Shown here piece by piece: positions 23,605-34,554 of a stretch of 64,000 nucleotides of DNA (positions are counted from its first letter, which is position 1; each line of letters opens with the position of its first letter). Made by a program: the position numbers and the translations under genes. The notes beneath the pieces are model-generated. The model saw only the letters and a list, made by a program, of their open reading frames with translations, was not told where the DNA came from and made no database searches. Origin of the DNA: Scedosporium boydii (lineage: Eukaryota; Ascomycota; Sordariomycetes; Microascales; Microascaceae); assembly GCA_002221725.1 (NCBI GenBank), contig NJFT01000223.1:1-64000 (forward strand), read 5' to 3'.

Positions 23605-24400
23605 TTACACCAACCGACGAACTTCTTCCAACACCTGGGCATCCGACTTCCATATCAGAGGTAGCCACGATGAAAGCCACACTATCGCGTGAGGTTGAAC
23701 AATGACATGGAGATGAAGATGATGGATAGAGATGATATCGGGAAGGTAGATCGTTCCGATTAGTGGTCGACGTCCGCGATGGTACCCTGAGAAGATGGTT
23801 GAACGAGGCGCGGTGGAAAAGTTTTCGTTGATCAGGTGATGTTTCACGCGGTCCATCGCTTGCACTGATTTTGACAGACATTTAGTTATCATATTAAGCA
23901 ATCGCGAGACATTAGTTGGGTTAATCTAGCGAGGCTCTTACAAAGAACGAGGTGATTACCATTAAGGTGCTCGACGTCTCGCACAACATGGTCTTTTGGC
24001 AGAATAAGCCAGTGGTGTAGACCTGCAGGTCGGTAGCTCTCAAAGGCAATAATATCATCGTCCTTCAAGCGCAGTACTCAACATCAGCCCATGTGTTCAG
24101 AGCGTAGATAGGGACTCCGGAAGCAGGTCCCGACTGCCGACTTACCTCGTATAGGATGTTGGTAAAGGTTGCGCGATCGCAGAATTTGCAATTGTGCTGG
24201 ACTTGCTCCGTCCATTCCAGATTGACCAGAAAGTGGTATACTCGTCTGATCGTCTCCATTGCTCCAAAACTCCCGCTGGTTAAGGCCGTCTGTGGATTGG
24301 CCCCGTCAAACGAAATTGGTCTTTGGCAGAAATGAGCCAGCGAAAGAAATACCAGGCCCCATGCAATTGCTCGCCAGGCCACTGCCGTAGCTGCTAGCAT
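23605..24400 (-). CDS. HIT-domain (histidine triad) protein with N-terminal membrane anchor
   Basis: Three exons on the minus strand: 24400-24146, 24062-23960 and 23864-23605. The start is the ATG at 24398-24400. The first 28 residues form a hydrophobic helix (signal anchor or ER targeting). Next come a CKFCD motif, the central HIT strands (AFESYRPAGLHHWLILPKDHV), and the triad itself, HHLHLHVIV, near 23700. The family comprises nucleotide hydrolases and transferases acting on AMP-linked or dinucleotide substrates through the middle His. The N-terminal anchor and the short C-terminus are unusual compared with soluble HIT proteins, but fungal relatives of this layout exist. Splice phases are consistent, so I think it is intact. 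Confidence 0.82.
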
Positions 24401-24957
24401 GACCTCGACTGACGTGCAGTGCGATTTTAGTGGGAATAATAATACTGTCGTGAGTTTGTCTGAGTGTAGACAAGGCGTGGGTGGTTTCCCAATCACTGCC
24501 TCGTGGTTCGTTGGGCTCGGCCAGGTTGGCCAAAGGCTTTATGTTCTTGGGGGAAGCAGGAGCAGTGAATGAAGGATGATCTGTTCTCAAGCAAGGGTCA
24601 GTCAGTAACTTGAAAAAGTGGCAGTGTCTGGAGGACGCCTAGACCTAAAGGAGAATGTCATCACTGCATCTACGATAAAAAAAAAAAAAGTCCGCTATAA
24701 AATCGCCGATCGTCATTACATCGGGAACATTCTTCTGTATTATCTCTCTCAAAGCAAACCCTCCCTCCCTTTAACCATCTTGCAACATATCCGCTTAGAC
24801 GGCCTGTCATGTTTTTCTCTCTCCGCAATTGATAAAATAATCGTGTCACACACACCCTTCCGGCATTAGTCGTCCGCAATCACGTTTTTAGAATACCCAG
24901 TTTGTCCTCGTCCAGTGTCTACTGTGTATTATCCCCATGGCGATGACCCGTCGCGTG

Positions 24958-25122
24958 TCATAGAACCTGCCACCGATCGCGCCTGGGGATGCGGTTAGAG
25001 CGAGCCTTAGCCTTGGCCCAATTCGGTATCAATACCACGAACAGCACTAATAACATCAAGAAGACGATGGCGCTGACGGGGTCTAAAATAATTAAAACGC
25101 TGCTCGAGAAAAGACGACTCTG
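24958..25122 (-). CDS. Possible small tail-exon with one membrane helix
   Basis: The minus-strand frame from about 25122 to TGA at 24958 encodes one strong membrane helix (IVFLMLLVLFVVLIPNW) followed by a basic tail. It has no ATG and is closed upstream by stops, but acceptor-like sites (TTTTAG near 25083, CCTCAG near 25120) could make it the last exon of a small integral membrane protein. I could not find matching earlier exons. Confidence 0.25.
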   Translation of the reverse strand, partial: QSRLFSSSVLIILDPVSAIVFLMLLVLFVVLIPNWAKAKARSNRIPRRDRWQVL

Positions 25123-25786
25123 AGGAGGTGCTTACTACGAAACGCTTCGAGGTCAGGTTAGAGAAGGCTCTACGTTGGGCCCGGAGGCGGAAGGGATATC
25201 AGCCGCTTCTCCGACCCCTTGCTATCAACTCTTTCGTGCACGTCGTCCTCCACGTCTGCGGACTAGGACTGGCTCGGCAGAAGGAGGTGCTTGAAGAAGC
25301 CGTTGTGTGGTCAAGGTACGATCAGGCATAATTATCAACACGACGAGATAAACAGAGGACAGGAAACGGTTAGGTCCCTGGTTTTCCTCTGGCTATTCTG
25401 AAGTGATTCATTCAACGAACAATTATTTTATCAGAGGCAAATGTCCAGTGACGAGCGGGTGGTGGTAATAGTAGTAGGAGATGAAGAGCCATGTTGGCGT
25501 GAAAGGAGCCGAGCTGCAATGCAGTAGCAGCATTTGGGAAGAGTACGTCTACCATCGCCGCGCATTCTTTATATTCTTGAAACAAGCAACGGGGTTTGAG
25601 GTGGGAGTGTCCGCCTCATTTTTACCACACCAGAAATCTGCTCCTTGAATGCCATTCTTGCAGTGGCTGATGCGTCGGCGGTGCTAATGCACGATGCACC
25701 GCCACTCCTGCATCGCGTTGCCCACAAGGCAGACAAAGGGGGAGCTGAAGTGTGCAGGTGACACGGATGCATGATAAAATATCTTC
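25123..25786. other. Intergenic before the orphan membrane-protein gene
   Basis: Nothing coding is convincing. It likely contains the promoter of the gene starting at 25787. Confidence 0.35.
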
Positions 25787-27679
25787 ATGGGAACCATGGG
25801 GGACCCAACTTTACTCGTCGTTTCCCAAGTATCCAAAGAACTCTGTCCATCATCAATGTCCAAGTCCTCAACCTATTTGAAGGTGTTCTCCTTCTTGTCT
25901 CTTAACGCAGTCGCCAACGCGCAGTCCGTCGCCGTCTCGTCAACGGCAGCATGGTCCTCTCAAATCGTAGCCTTCTGGGGCGCCGTCGTCATTGCGATGC
26001 GCGCCAGCACCCGCGGCAAAACAAATAATCCTGTCTCGTCACTTGTGTTCCTGGCCAGAACAGTTTCAACGGCAAATCGGATATACGATGTCATTCTCAG
26101 GCAAAACTGGCTCTTACACTCTGGGTGGGAAAATGGTGTCCTACGAACTGAAATTGCCATTATTTGCTGGCGCACGCCAGTGGAGTTGAGGAAACTCGCT
26201 CGCCGCACTGCTGCTCTCATCGAGGTATTCGGCGACCAGTGGGAGGTCTTGATACTAGGCCATCAAATCCCCGAAGACGCTAGGGAAGAGGGCTACATTC
26301 ACTGGATCAAGAGTCCGAAATCGGACGAAGTCGCCATGGCACGATTCAAAGAGGATGAAATGCCCGCGTACCCACTTCGGACTGAGGACATCTCGTTTGC
26401 AATCGAGATGTTGGCTTCGGGTGGGAAGGTTCATATGGATGAAGTCGTGCGCGAGCTATGGAATAGACGGGACGATCGTGCCACGCGTACAACTCTTGCT
26501 TCGGAGATCCCGTCCTTCCTTGCTGGTCGAAGCGAAGCCAACCCATCCTGGTCTCGAATTTTCACTCTTGTAGGATACTCCGAATCGCCGTTCCTTCGCC
26601 TGCGACCTTGGACCGGCCCATTTGCTCTCAGCCGGGGTTCCGAAATGGACTGTGCCATCCGAATGTACATCCTCGCTCTACTGACTGTGGGCTGCGCAGT
26701 TGGTCTGATGGGAGCCGCGGCCGGTAGAGGCTTAGCCGTATGGCTGATAGCGGTCTATCCGACCCTGGGAACGTTCGGCGCTGGTAATATCCAAGGGACC
26801 GATCCTTTGCCTTCGTTGATCGCGCTTGACAAAAGCAGCTGGCACTACGAGTCTTCAGACGGCAGTACTCTCCACGCGGGGGATATGATATCACCAGGCA
26901 TGACAACTTGGCAACTCCTAGCTGCTCTTGTGCCAACTCTATCTGCAGCACTCCTTATAATTGCTGGATGGGTATATGGCTCCCTGCGTGCGGAAAGATA
27001 TGCGCCCTCGGGTGTCGTGGGTCACGGGATGCTGTGGCTATCGATAACTGTTACTATTTCTCTGTCTCTGAGAGCAATAGTATCCATCAAAAAGCGGTGG
27101 TCGGCACGTCTTATCGGTCGCTTCAAGGAGATGTTCTTCGACCGCGTTGTCGTTGGGCAGAGGCATACGGAGATCCCGCTGAGCAAGATTATTGACTCGC
27201 CCAGATACGGCCACAGCATTATTAGCCTCGCTGCGAAGATGCTTCGGGAGGGAACGTCGGCGGATATTGGGGTAATCAAGTGTGCTTTACGCCTGCCGGA
27301 AGCCGGAAAATGCATCGACGAATTCGTTGTCAGCGAGATCATCAGGTATCAATATGAAGGCGACAGTGTTGTGGCCGCTGGAGGCGGGGAGGAGCAGGTT
27401 CCAGTGACGGAGAGTAGTGTATATCCGTGGGTGCAGACCTTCGTGTGCATCATCCTGACCATGGCATGTTGCGTTGTTTCGGCGGTATATGCCTATTATC
27501 CTCTCCCGTTCTGGGTTAAGATGGTGGCCGAAGCGGTTACTGCTACAAGTGCTGTGTGGTTCAGCACGCTGGAGCGGACAGGAGGGTTGCCTCATACCAG
27601 AGATGCATTTGTCTGCTTTATGGCTGCAACTATGGTTGTGTCGTCGGTGTGGTATGTCGGGGTCAGAGACATTGGTTAG
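25787..27679 (+). CDS. Orphan multi-pass membrane protein, 630 aa, intronless
   Basis: An uninterrupted frame from the ATG at 25787 to TAG at 27677-27679. Membrane segments I can see lie at residues about 60-76, 290-340 (two helices), 375-400, 410-430, 550-575, 580-598 and 605-625, with a soluble region of about 200 residues between the first and second group. That region contains a conserved-looking Trp/His-rich start (LRTEIAIICWRTPVELRKL) and acidic stretches. A further soluble part (about 440-540) carries basic clusters. No transporter or enzyme signature is evident to me. Long intronless genes encoding such proteins are common orphans in filamentous fungi, often near HET-type genes as here. 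Confidence 0.8.
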   Translation: MGTMGDPTLLVVSQVSKELCPSSMSKSSTYLKVFSFLSLNAVANAQSVAVSSTAAWSSQIVAFWGAVVIAMRASTRGKTNNPVSSLVFLARTVSTANRIYDVILRQNWLLHSGWENGVLRTEIAIICWRTPVELRKLARRTAALIEVFGDQWEVLILGHQIPEDAREEGYIHWIKSPKSDEVAMARFKEDEMPAYPLRTEDISFAIEMLASGGKVHMDEVVRELWNRRDDRATRTTLASEIPSFLAGRSEANPSWSRIFTLVGYSESPFLRLRPWTGPFALSRGSEMDCAIRMYILALLTVGCAVGLMGAAAGRGLAVWLIAVYPTLGTFGAGNIQGTDPLPSLIALDKSSWHYESSDGSTLHAGDMISPGMTTWQLLAALVPTLSAALLIIAGWVYGSLRAERYAPSGVVGHGMLWLSITVTISLSLRAIVSIKKRWSARLIGRFKEMFFDRVVVGQRHTEIPLSKIIDSPRYGHSIISLAAKMLREGTSADIGVIKCALRLPEAGKCIDEFVVSEIIRYQYEGDSVVAAGGGEEQVPVTESSVYPWVQTFVCIILTMACCVVSAVYAYYPLPFWVKMVAEAVTATSAVWFSTLERTGGLPHTRDAFVCFMAATMVVSSVWYVGVRDIG

Positions 27680-29546
27680 GTGTTGGTCAATGTGCATACT
27701 GTCAAGGAAGTTGGCGAAGCCATCCATATTCCAACTCGTTTCGTTGTATTTTATTATGATATCGCTAGATCTGGGGGTGTAATTGTTGCCAAACGGGGTT
27801 CCATGTGGTTCAAGCTGCCCTCACCCAAATCTCGACTCTGGCGGACGGTTGCCGCGCGTAATTTTTCAACCTGGCCCATGTAAAAAAAGAGTGTGACGAG
27901 GAGCAGCTTACCTCTCAGTGAATGCTCGCCGGTTCAGTCACCCGCGTCAACCGAGTTGGGTTCTCGCTTCGTTGAGGTCATAGCAACCGCCTCGGCCACG
28001 GGTCGGCTGAAAATGGGGCTAACATTCAGTTTGTAGTCTCATTGCATACTCTCATAGAGTCTCGTTCAGCCGGGGTAGGCTCGTAGGACCGGAGTAGGCG
28101 CAATGCATCTCTCGCTCATTTCATTTCCTCTCGGAAGATGGCCGCCCCTGGGTTGGAAGTCGGATTACGCCTCAAACTAGCTCACACCTCACTTCAGCGA
28201 AATGTAATTGAGTTATTGATGAGTACGGGTATTTTGCCGAATGGAAGAACATCGGGTAACCCCCGTTTATTGTGGCTCGGGTCCCTGAACGTGTCGGAGC
28301 TGGGGCAGAGAGCGAGCGGGAGGGCGAACAGTTGGCTGTCACCGTTGATCTCGTCGTCGAGTCCTACGCTTCGTGGCTGTGGCGACCGAGGTGGCGCTGA
28401 TTGACTCCACGCGGTTATCTTGGGAGAAACGTTCAGAGTAGCCCGCCCAAAGATGATGGCCAGAATGGGTACCCGGAGCGGACCAGCTCATCCACGACTC
28501 TGCAACTTGACGAGAGGCATAAATATCAACGGTCTAATCTACTAATGGAAAGGAGTGGTTGGATCCACATTGTAAATGTCATAAACACTTGTAATATAAA
28601 TTCCTGGGGCCAGGGTGTATACTATCATCGATGTTCACGGATCGCCATTTTCTCTTGGAGGCTCCTGCAGTCGTATGCGCGTGATCCACGGGGAGATAAT
28701 AGGGGACCTCACCCGAGGGGATGACGATTCTCCCATCGTGCTGAATCAATGGGTGGGATTTCCACTTGGGAACCTCGTAGCACCCTATTTTGGTCATAGA
28801 TCCTTTCTCATTTTCAAGCTATCTGGTGACAGTCAACCCCTCGCCCAAGCCCCTTGATGCCGACTGTCTCAAAATATTTTGGCGCTGATATCGAAGACGA
28901 TGTGCAGGCCCTAACACCAACTTAGCCACTCTCCGTACACCGTACACATGTACCCGTGTTATTCCATGGCCTCCTCTATCGTGGGGCGATGCCACCGAGT
29001 TTGCGATTGACTTGAAGTTGTGCATGGGAGATTAGGCGGTGGACCTGCGGATTTCTGCAATGACACCTCGTCACATCCGCGTTATTTTCACTAGCTCCAG
29101 GTACCTGGCGAATTGCCTGGAGGGAAGATGTCAGCGATGACACGCCGGCCGAATAAGGTTATTATCCTCGAGGCATCCCTGCGCATCTCGGGCATTTTAC
29201 CAGGGGTTATGCCAAACCGCGGGGGCATAGATCCCATGGAATCCCTGGCCTCATGGCGTTTACTATTGTTCAGCTGGTTTCGATATCCAGAGCCTTGCCG
29301 GGGTATGGCATGTGCGTGCGTCCGGGGCGAGAGGACATGATTAGATATGGCTTCAGCCCTACAGGCAGCGAGGGCTTTCACCTGAGAGACGAAAAATGAA
29401 GTAACGAGTCCCCGTTGGCTTGAAGGGATAAAGGGGTAGCGTGGGTTATAAGATGGTGATGAGCCTGCGATGGCGAGGTGTAAGTGTTAAGACCTTTCCT
29501 CGTTTTCTGCTTTGCCGCCGATCCTGTTATCGTCTCAACAGCAGCC
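27680..29546. other. Intergenic 1.9 kb, no gene seen
   Basis: Both strands contain only short frames with unconvincing composition. The tail of this stretch is presumably the promoter of the membrane-protein gene at 29547. Confidence 0.45.
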
Positions 29547-31488
29547 ATGGCTTTGGTATTCCGACCTATTGTCGCTCTTTTATGCCTTCTGGCGGTTTCT
29601 GATATCTCTTTTGCATTCTCTTCTGGCCCAAGTAGTATCCGCGCCATACGACGACGGGAGCGTCATGGCCGAGAACGAACACCACGATCCTTGATCACTC
29701 GGGCAGCCAACGCTACCAAGGCTCCTACAACTTGTGACCTCAACCAAGACTTCATTGAACGCGTACGTTCTCACCTATCGCGCGTCTCGTTTTAAATAGC
29801 CGTATAATGGGGACCGATGTTTCATCATGGATGGCCGAGATAGTCTGTCAAAACAAACTGCAGCGCTTACATCGACCCCCTCGAGACATCAAGATGGACA
29901 GTCCTCCCTTGGGAGCGATGGCAAGTGGCCAACCAATTCTCGAACTGCAAATACCATCAGCTATTCACCCAATTCTCCGATGCCCCCAATGGATTCTCGG
30001 CCGTAGTGTGGGAAGATGGGAAACCTCTCATGCGCCCGAGACCACTCGCAGAAAGTGCGAAGAGGTACGGTCCTGGGGATCCGATACAAGTCGCTTTCGA
30101 GATTGGAGATGAGCCTTCAGTGGACTTCTTGCCGGTAAGCATCATGCCAATGGGGTGATTGATCACATTTTGTTAACTCCCGCGTAGATTTTCGAAGAAG
30201 CCACCGCTCCTTTCTTCGTTAATTTCTGCCAGGTGTATGATCCTCAGTACAACTCCAGCATAGGCACCCTGTATGAGTCTATCAACATTGCGTACGTTGT
30301 CATCCATCCATTCCGTGCTTCCTACGTCCCGGGAAAATATCTGTACTGACAAAGTCGTCTCTCCCGGCAATAGAACTCATCAATATACTCGATGCTCTTA
30401 CCAAAAACCCTTCGGTGATGTCGCAACCTATACTGTCGAGACCACTAGAAAACTGCAATATCTACCGCCCGCCATGTTCATCTACAGTGGATCCCACGAA
30501 TGTACCAGCAAGACCTGGTCCTTCGTCGGAGTCGGGCTCTCCATCCTCATCGAATTCATCCACACGGCGGTCAAAATGTGGTTGAGCAAGACGTACGCGA
30601 GCGACGTCTGGGTTTAGCTGGCTCATGCTCCTCGCCCGCCTGGCTTCCGGCTTGGGTGAACCAATCGTCTCCTCCATCGTCCTCCAACGAAGCAGCTTTG
30701 ATAGTACCTCTGCCTTCTTGATCGGAGCCATGGAGCTGTTGCAGCCGACTGCCGCACCGTTGATTGCCGGTGTCGCTGGCTGGTACATCAGCAAGGGCGA
30801 GGGTTTTCAGGTTCTCACGACGGACGACGCCGTCATTACTTTGTTGGGTCTTTTCCTAGCCGCGCCTCATATTGCCCTTACAAACTCAATGACGGCTTCC
30901 AACTCTGGATATAACCTGGGACTGGTTCCTCTAGGATTAATCCTTGCTATTGGGCCTTGGGCGCTCGCGTATGGCATCGGGGGCATCTTCAGCTTAGCCT
31001 TCCAGTTCTGTTTCATCCTCGCCATCATCTTCAAGTCCGACAAACTGGCAGAATTCGCCAGCATCAACCTCGTCATCCTCATCGGCTTGATCGCTTTCGT
31101 AGCCTTGACTCCAATCTGGGCTCTCTGGGAACTCATCTGGAAGCTCGTCCACACAAGGCGACAGAAGAAGCTAGAATGGCAAGCGAACAAGGAGGACAAA
31201 GAGCGAGAATTGAAGAACGTGTTTCCCTTGGCTCGGTACTTCAAGGTCAAGTTCCAGACTACGAGCTCGTGGAAGAGGGGTCTTGCGATATTCGTGTTTT
31301 GGTTTTTCATCTTGTTGAGTTTCGTGAGCTTTGTGGGCAAGTGGATGGTTATGGTCAATCTTTTGGGCGATGCGGGAGACGCGTATTGTCCGAGTCATTT
31401 TGCGGAGGCTACATTTGCTGGGTTGGGAGTCAAGGTTGGAGTGTTGGCGATCGGTGTGGCTTTGCAGTATTTTGGTCTTACTGCCTAA
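29547..31488 (+). CDS. Secretory-pathway multi-pass membrane protein with one-base frame break
   Basis: Exons 29547-29762, 29844-30134, 30188-30291 and 30374 onward join in phase. The N-terminus is a signal peptide (residues 1-23). An extracellular region follows with several cysteines and a GxSxxxTLYESI segment, and then many membrane helices. In the last exon the frame ends at TAG 30615-30617, while the same protein plainly continues one frame over (SWLMLLARLASGLGEP) to TAA at 31488. The break coincides with GGG at 30610-30612: one G fewer would restore the reading. The downstream part holds about six helices and a Lys/Glu-rich cytoplasmic loop (near 31160-31220). Function unknown. Either a sequencing indel or a recent null allele. 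Confidence 0.7.
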
Positions 31489-31686
31489 GACTACGGTGGC
31501 GAGAGAGATTGACGGATGAGAATGGTAATAGGATTTGTGTTCAGATACGGAGATGCAGTAAATATCATTCGCAAGCTCACAAGATACTATGGAACTGTCA
31601 TTATCATTATGCCCAAAGAATATAAACAGTCTAAAACCTCTCCACCTAATACACGGATTCATCGTCTTCCATTTTGGACGGAAACT

Positions 31687-32973
31687 TCAACTTGCCCTTC
31701 TCTTCAAGTCGTCACGGCATGAAGCACACGCGACCATCTGGCATCCCGGACATCGGAAGGCGAAGCGCCGCATGACGCTGTCGCACTCCTGACAGACTGC
31801 ACGGCCCGACTCGCGAGTCCACCAACCCCTGTGTAAACAAGCTTGGCTCTCCTGTTTCTTCTTCCTATTTTTCCTCTGCGAAGCCTGGGCACCCTCGTTC
31901 ACTTGAGCTTCCACCCATTCCCTGAATCTTCTGTCGGTCTCTTCCGCTTGTTTCCGTTCTCTCTCGGCTTCTCTAGCCTGTCGCCGCTCCCATTCTTTGA
32001 ACAACCTCTCGGCCTCTGCAGCTTCTCTTTCCGCCTCCCGAGCTCGCCGCTCTGCCCATTCCCTCAATTTTCTCGCGGCCTCTTCGGCTTGTTTTCGTTC
32101 TCTCTCGGCCTCCCTAGCCCGTTGCTCCTCCCACATCTTCGCTCGCTTCCGCTCTTCTTCTTCTCGCTTCATAGCTGCCTGGCGTGCCGTTTCCCGGATC
32201 CGGGGCCAGAGATATCTCGCTTTGCTTTTCCGCGATACTCTTGTTAAGATCGCTCAAACGGGACTCGAGGTTGGTAACTCGCGCCTGAAGTCGTTCCACT
32301 TCGGCCGTTCGTACCCTCTGGGCCGCCCTACGCTCGACATCCCGTCGCTCCCTTGCTTCCTTCTCCTCGGTCGACAATCGCGCCATGAACCAATAACCCA
32401 GCCAGGTATTTCGTCTGGTATCTTCGTCCTTTTCTTTCTTCTCTTCATCTCGCAGTTTGCGGAGTACCGCTTCGGCTTGATTTAGATCGCTTTTTACTCC
32501 GTTTGTTTGAACCTGAAGCGATGCATAGCTTTTCTTCAAGTCGTTTAACGACTGTTGAAGCTTCCGTATCGACTCGTTAAACGCAGAGTCGTTCTGGGCG
32601 TTCTTATCGTTCGGTTGGGAGGACGATCCGGCCTTATTCTTACCGGTCGTTGGATTGGCACGGGTCGATTTGATACTCGCATATTGGATGTCGTAGATAC
32701 GTCGGGCACTCACGTTGGAGAGGGTCGAGTACGCTGCCAGGAGCTAAGAGACCACACGAGTTAGTACCCGACTGTCAAGCCATCCTCCCTCAATCTCTCA
32801 GCGAATGCACTTACCGCTTGGAACCGAGCCGTAGCTTCGGTGTCATTAGGATTTTTATCCGGGTGTTGTAGTTTTGCTAGTCGCCTGTAACTTGATCGAA
32901 TGGCCGCGTCGTCCGCCGTCTGGTCCACCTCGAGAATGGCGTAGTAGTCGGCGGTAACTTGAGCCGGAGCCAT
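31687..32973 (-). CDS. J-domain protein with coiled coil and C-terminal zinc motif
   Basis: The start is the ATG at 32971-32973. Exon 1 (32973-32815) and exon 2 (from 32743) split the J domain: DYYAILEV, the HPDKNPND signature, then AAYSTLSN after the intron. A long charged coiled coil of Arg/Glu/Ala repeats follows (32400-31850), and then a C-terminal block with paired cysteines (ACLHRGWW, CQECD, FRCPGCQ, CASCRDDL), probably binding zinc; the stop is at 31687. Near 32220 the two long frames do not connect directly. A 64-base GT..AG intron (gtatcg to caggcag) would connect them in phase, though its branch site is poor; a one-base indel is the alternative. It is likely a type-III Hsp40 co-chaperone; the zinc motif may bind clients or partners. 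Confidence 0.78.
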
Positions 32974-33834
32974 CTCGATATCGACGCAGAGGAGATTTTT
33001 GGAGATGCAAGCTTTGAGATGGGGTTATATCACGAGCTTGAATAGGCGAGATGCAAGTTTCGAGACACATGCCTTCGTTTGCCCTATTTTTGCTTCTTTC
33101 GCTGATCTGATGGCCTAAAGGTTGGAGCCTGGATCTTCGGTCACACACAGCACACGTGCAAGCCACTATGCAATGCACGATGGGATTGGCGCGTATCCCA
33201 TCACCTCGATTGGTCCCTTGCTGTGGGTGGGGAGGGAGTATTTCCTTTTCTTGGGCCTACCACCGGAATTCTAGGTTGAGGTCTCCCGCATCAAGTTCAC
33301 TATTCGAAGGTGGCTACGAGTAAGAAGTTAGGAACTGGGGGCTGCCTATAGCTGCCAGCGATTTCTTCCACTTGTCTTACACAGGGATATTACGGGTTGT
33401 AAGGTAGGCCGGAACTGGAGGATCCGGTGGGCACATCAATGCTAGTAGAGTGTAGGCCCGTTTGAGGTCGGGCTCGCTCATCAAGGCTCCTTCGCGTGGC
33501 ATCTGGGCCTAGCCTTCTACGAAAGTCGAAAAAGATAAATCTCTTCCAGGGCTGTGCTTCTGTCTGAGATCGGAGTGAACAAGCCAGGTCAAATCGTCGC
33601 GCCAGGGTCTCATTCGCTGATTGGTTCTGTTTGGTGGCTGAGCTTGAATGCTGCCTATTGGCGAAGACGGACATTTCAGCTCTTCAGCTCTTCAGGACCT
33701 CGCGATTTCAAAATATCTTTTGTTTATCCCAACATAACTCCTCCTCCTTCACTTTCCTCATTGCGATTTCCTATCATCTCTGATTATCACGACCAACCAT
33801 CTCTGCGTCTTAAGAAGTCCAAATTATTACCACT
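32974..33834. other. Divergent promoter region
   Basis: About 860 bases between two divergent genes. No coding signal. A duplicated ctcttcag (33678-33693) and pyrimidine-rich blocks (33740-33800) just before the plus-strand start are typical of fungal core promoters. Confidence 0.45.
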
Positions 33835-34533
33835 ATGGCGCAGAGCGAGTCTGGCAGCGCGCAAGAACAGACCCGGGACACAAAAGCCTCATCCAAGGCC
33901 CGAAAGAAGGACGATGACGACGACGAGAAGACAAAATTTTGGACTACGGGAAAGTCAACAGCATTCAAGGCCGCCTTGATGGTATTTATAATAGGCGAAG
34001 GCCTGCCCAAAAACCTGCGATGGATATTCTTCGCGCTCATGATCTCCAGCGGCCGATCTTTTGCGCATAAAATATATGCAATCTTCTGGGTCGGAGTACT
34101 TGCTCTGTGGTACTGGCCCGTCATCCACCCGGCCCAGGTCTACGGAATCTTAAGGTCTGTCGACTTGTTCCTGCGGGATGTGAACCCCAGTGTTTACCAG
34201 GAAAGGGTTTTCTCAACCATCACGTTTGCCGCCACCATGATCCTTCTCCGCACCTTTTTCGACATCTCCACTCTCACGGAATCCCTGGAGATGCAATTCG
34301 GGCCCTCAGAAAAGTGGTTAGGGGCGTTGTGGCCAGCAGTGCCGTGCCTTTTGATCATCCACGATGACGGGTCAGTGAATGGGTTTGTCCCTGAAGGCTG
34401 GGACGGCGTCTGGATGGGAATAGTCGCCAAGCTGGGAAGCCTGGTCGTTCCATTCTGGATTCGATGGATGGTGTGGCTATTTATGACGACGCCCGATATA
34501 CAGAACGGCCAGGGTGTTTGGATTGTTGAATGA
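33835..34533 (+). CDS. Multi-pass membrane protein, possibly exon 1 of TM-HET gene
   Basis: 232 codons from the ATG at 33835 to TGA at 34531-34533. A hydrophilic N-terminus rich in Lys and Asp (residues 1-42) is followed by about five membrane segments (near residues 48-60, 63-80, 83-100, 123-140, 160-178 and 200-220). No domain is recognised. Its stop lies only 21 bases before the ATG of the HET ORF. A 36-base GT..AG intron (34514-34549) would remove the stop and fuse both frames in phase, giving a protein of about 1,180 residues with an N-terminal membrane domain. Otherwise the two are separate genes with an unusually short spacer for a fungus. Confidence 0.7.
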   Translation: MAQSESGSAQEQTRDTKASSKARKKDDDDDEKTKFWTTGKSTAFKAALMVFIIGEGLPKNLRWIFFALMISSGRSFAHKIYAIFWVGVLALWYWPVIHPAQVYGILRSVDLFLRDVNPSVYQERVFSTITFAATMILLRTFFDISTLTESLEMQFGPSEKWLGALWPAVPCLLIIHDDGSVNGFVPEGWDGVWMGIVAKLGSLVVPFWIRWMVWLFMTTPDIQNGQGVWIVE

Positions 34534-34554
34534 ATCTTCTGCTATATAGCATGG

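Noticed and set aside
31843..32485. Plus-strand ORFs rich in Ser, Phe and Arg
   Set aside because: They mirror the Arg/Glu/Ala coiled coil of the J-domain gene on the minus strand.
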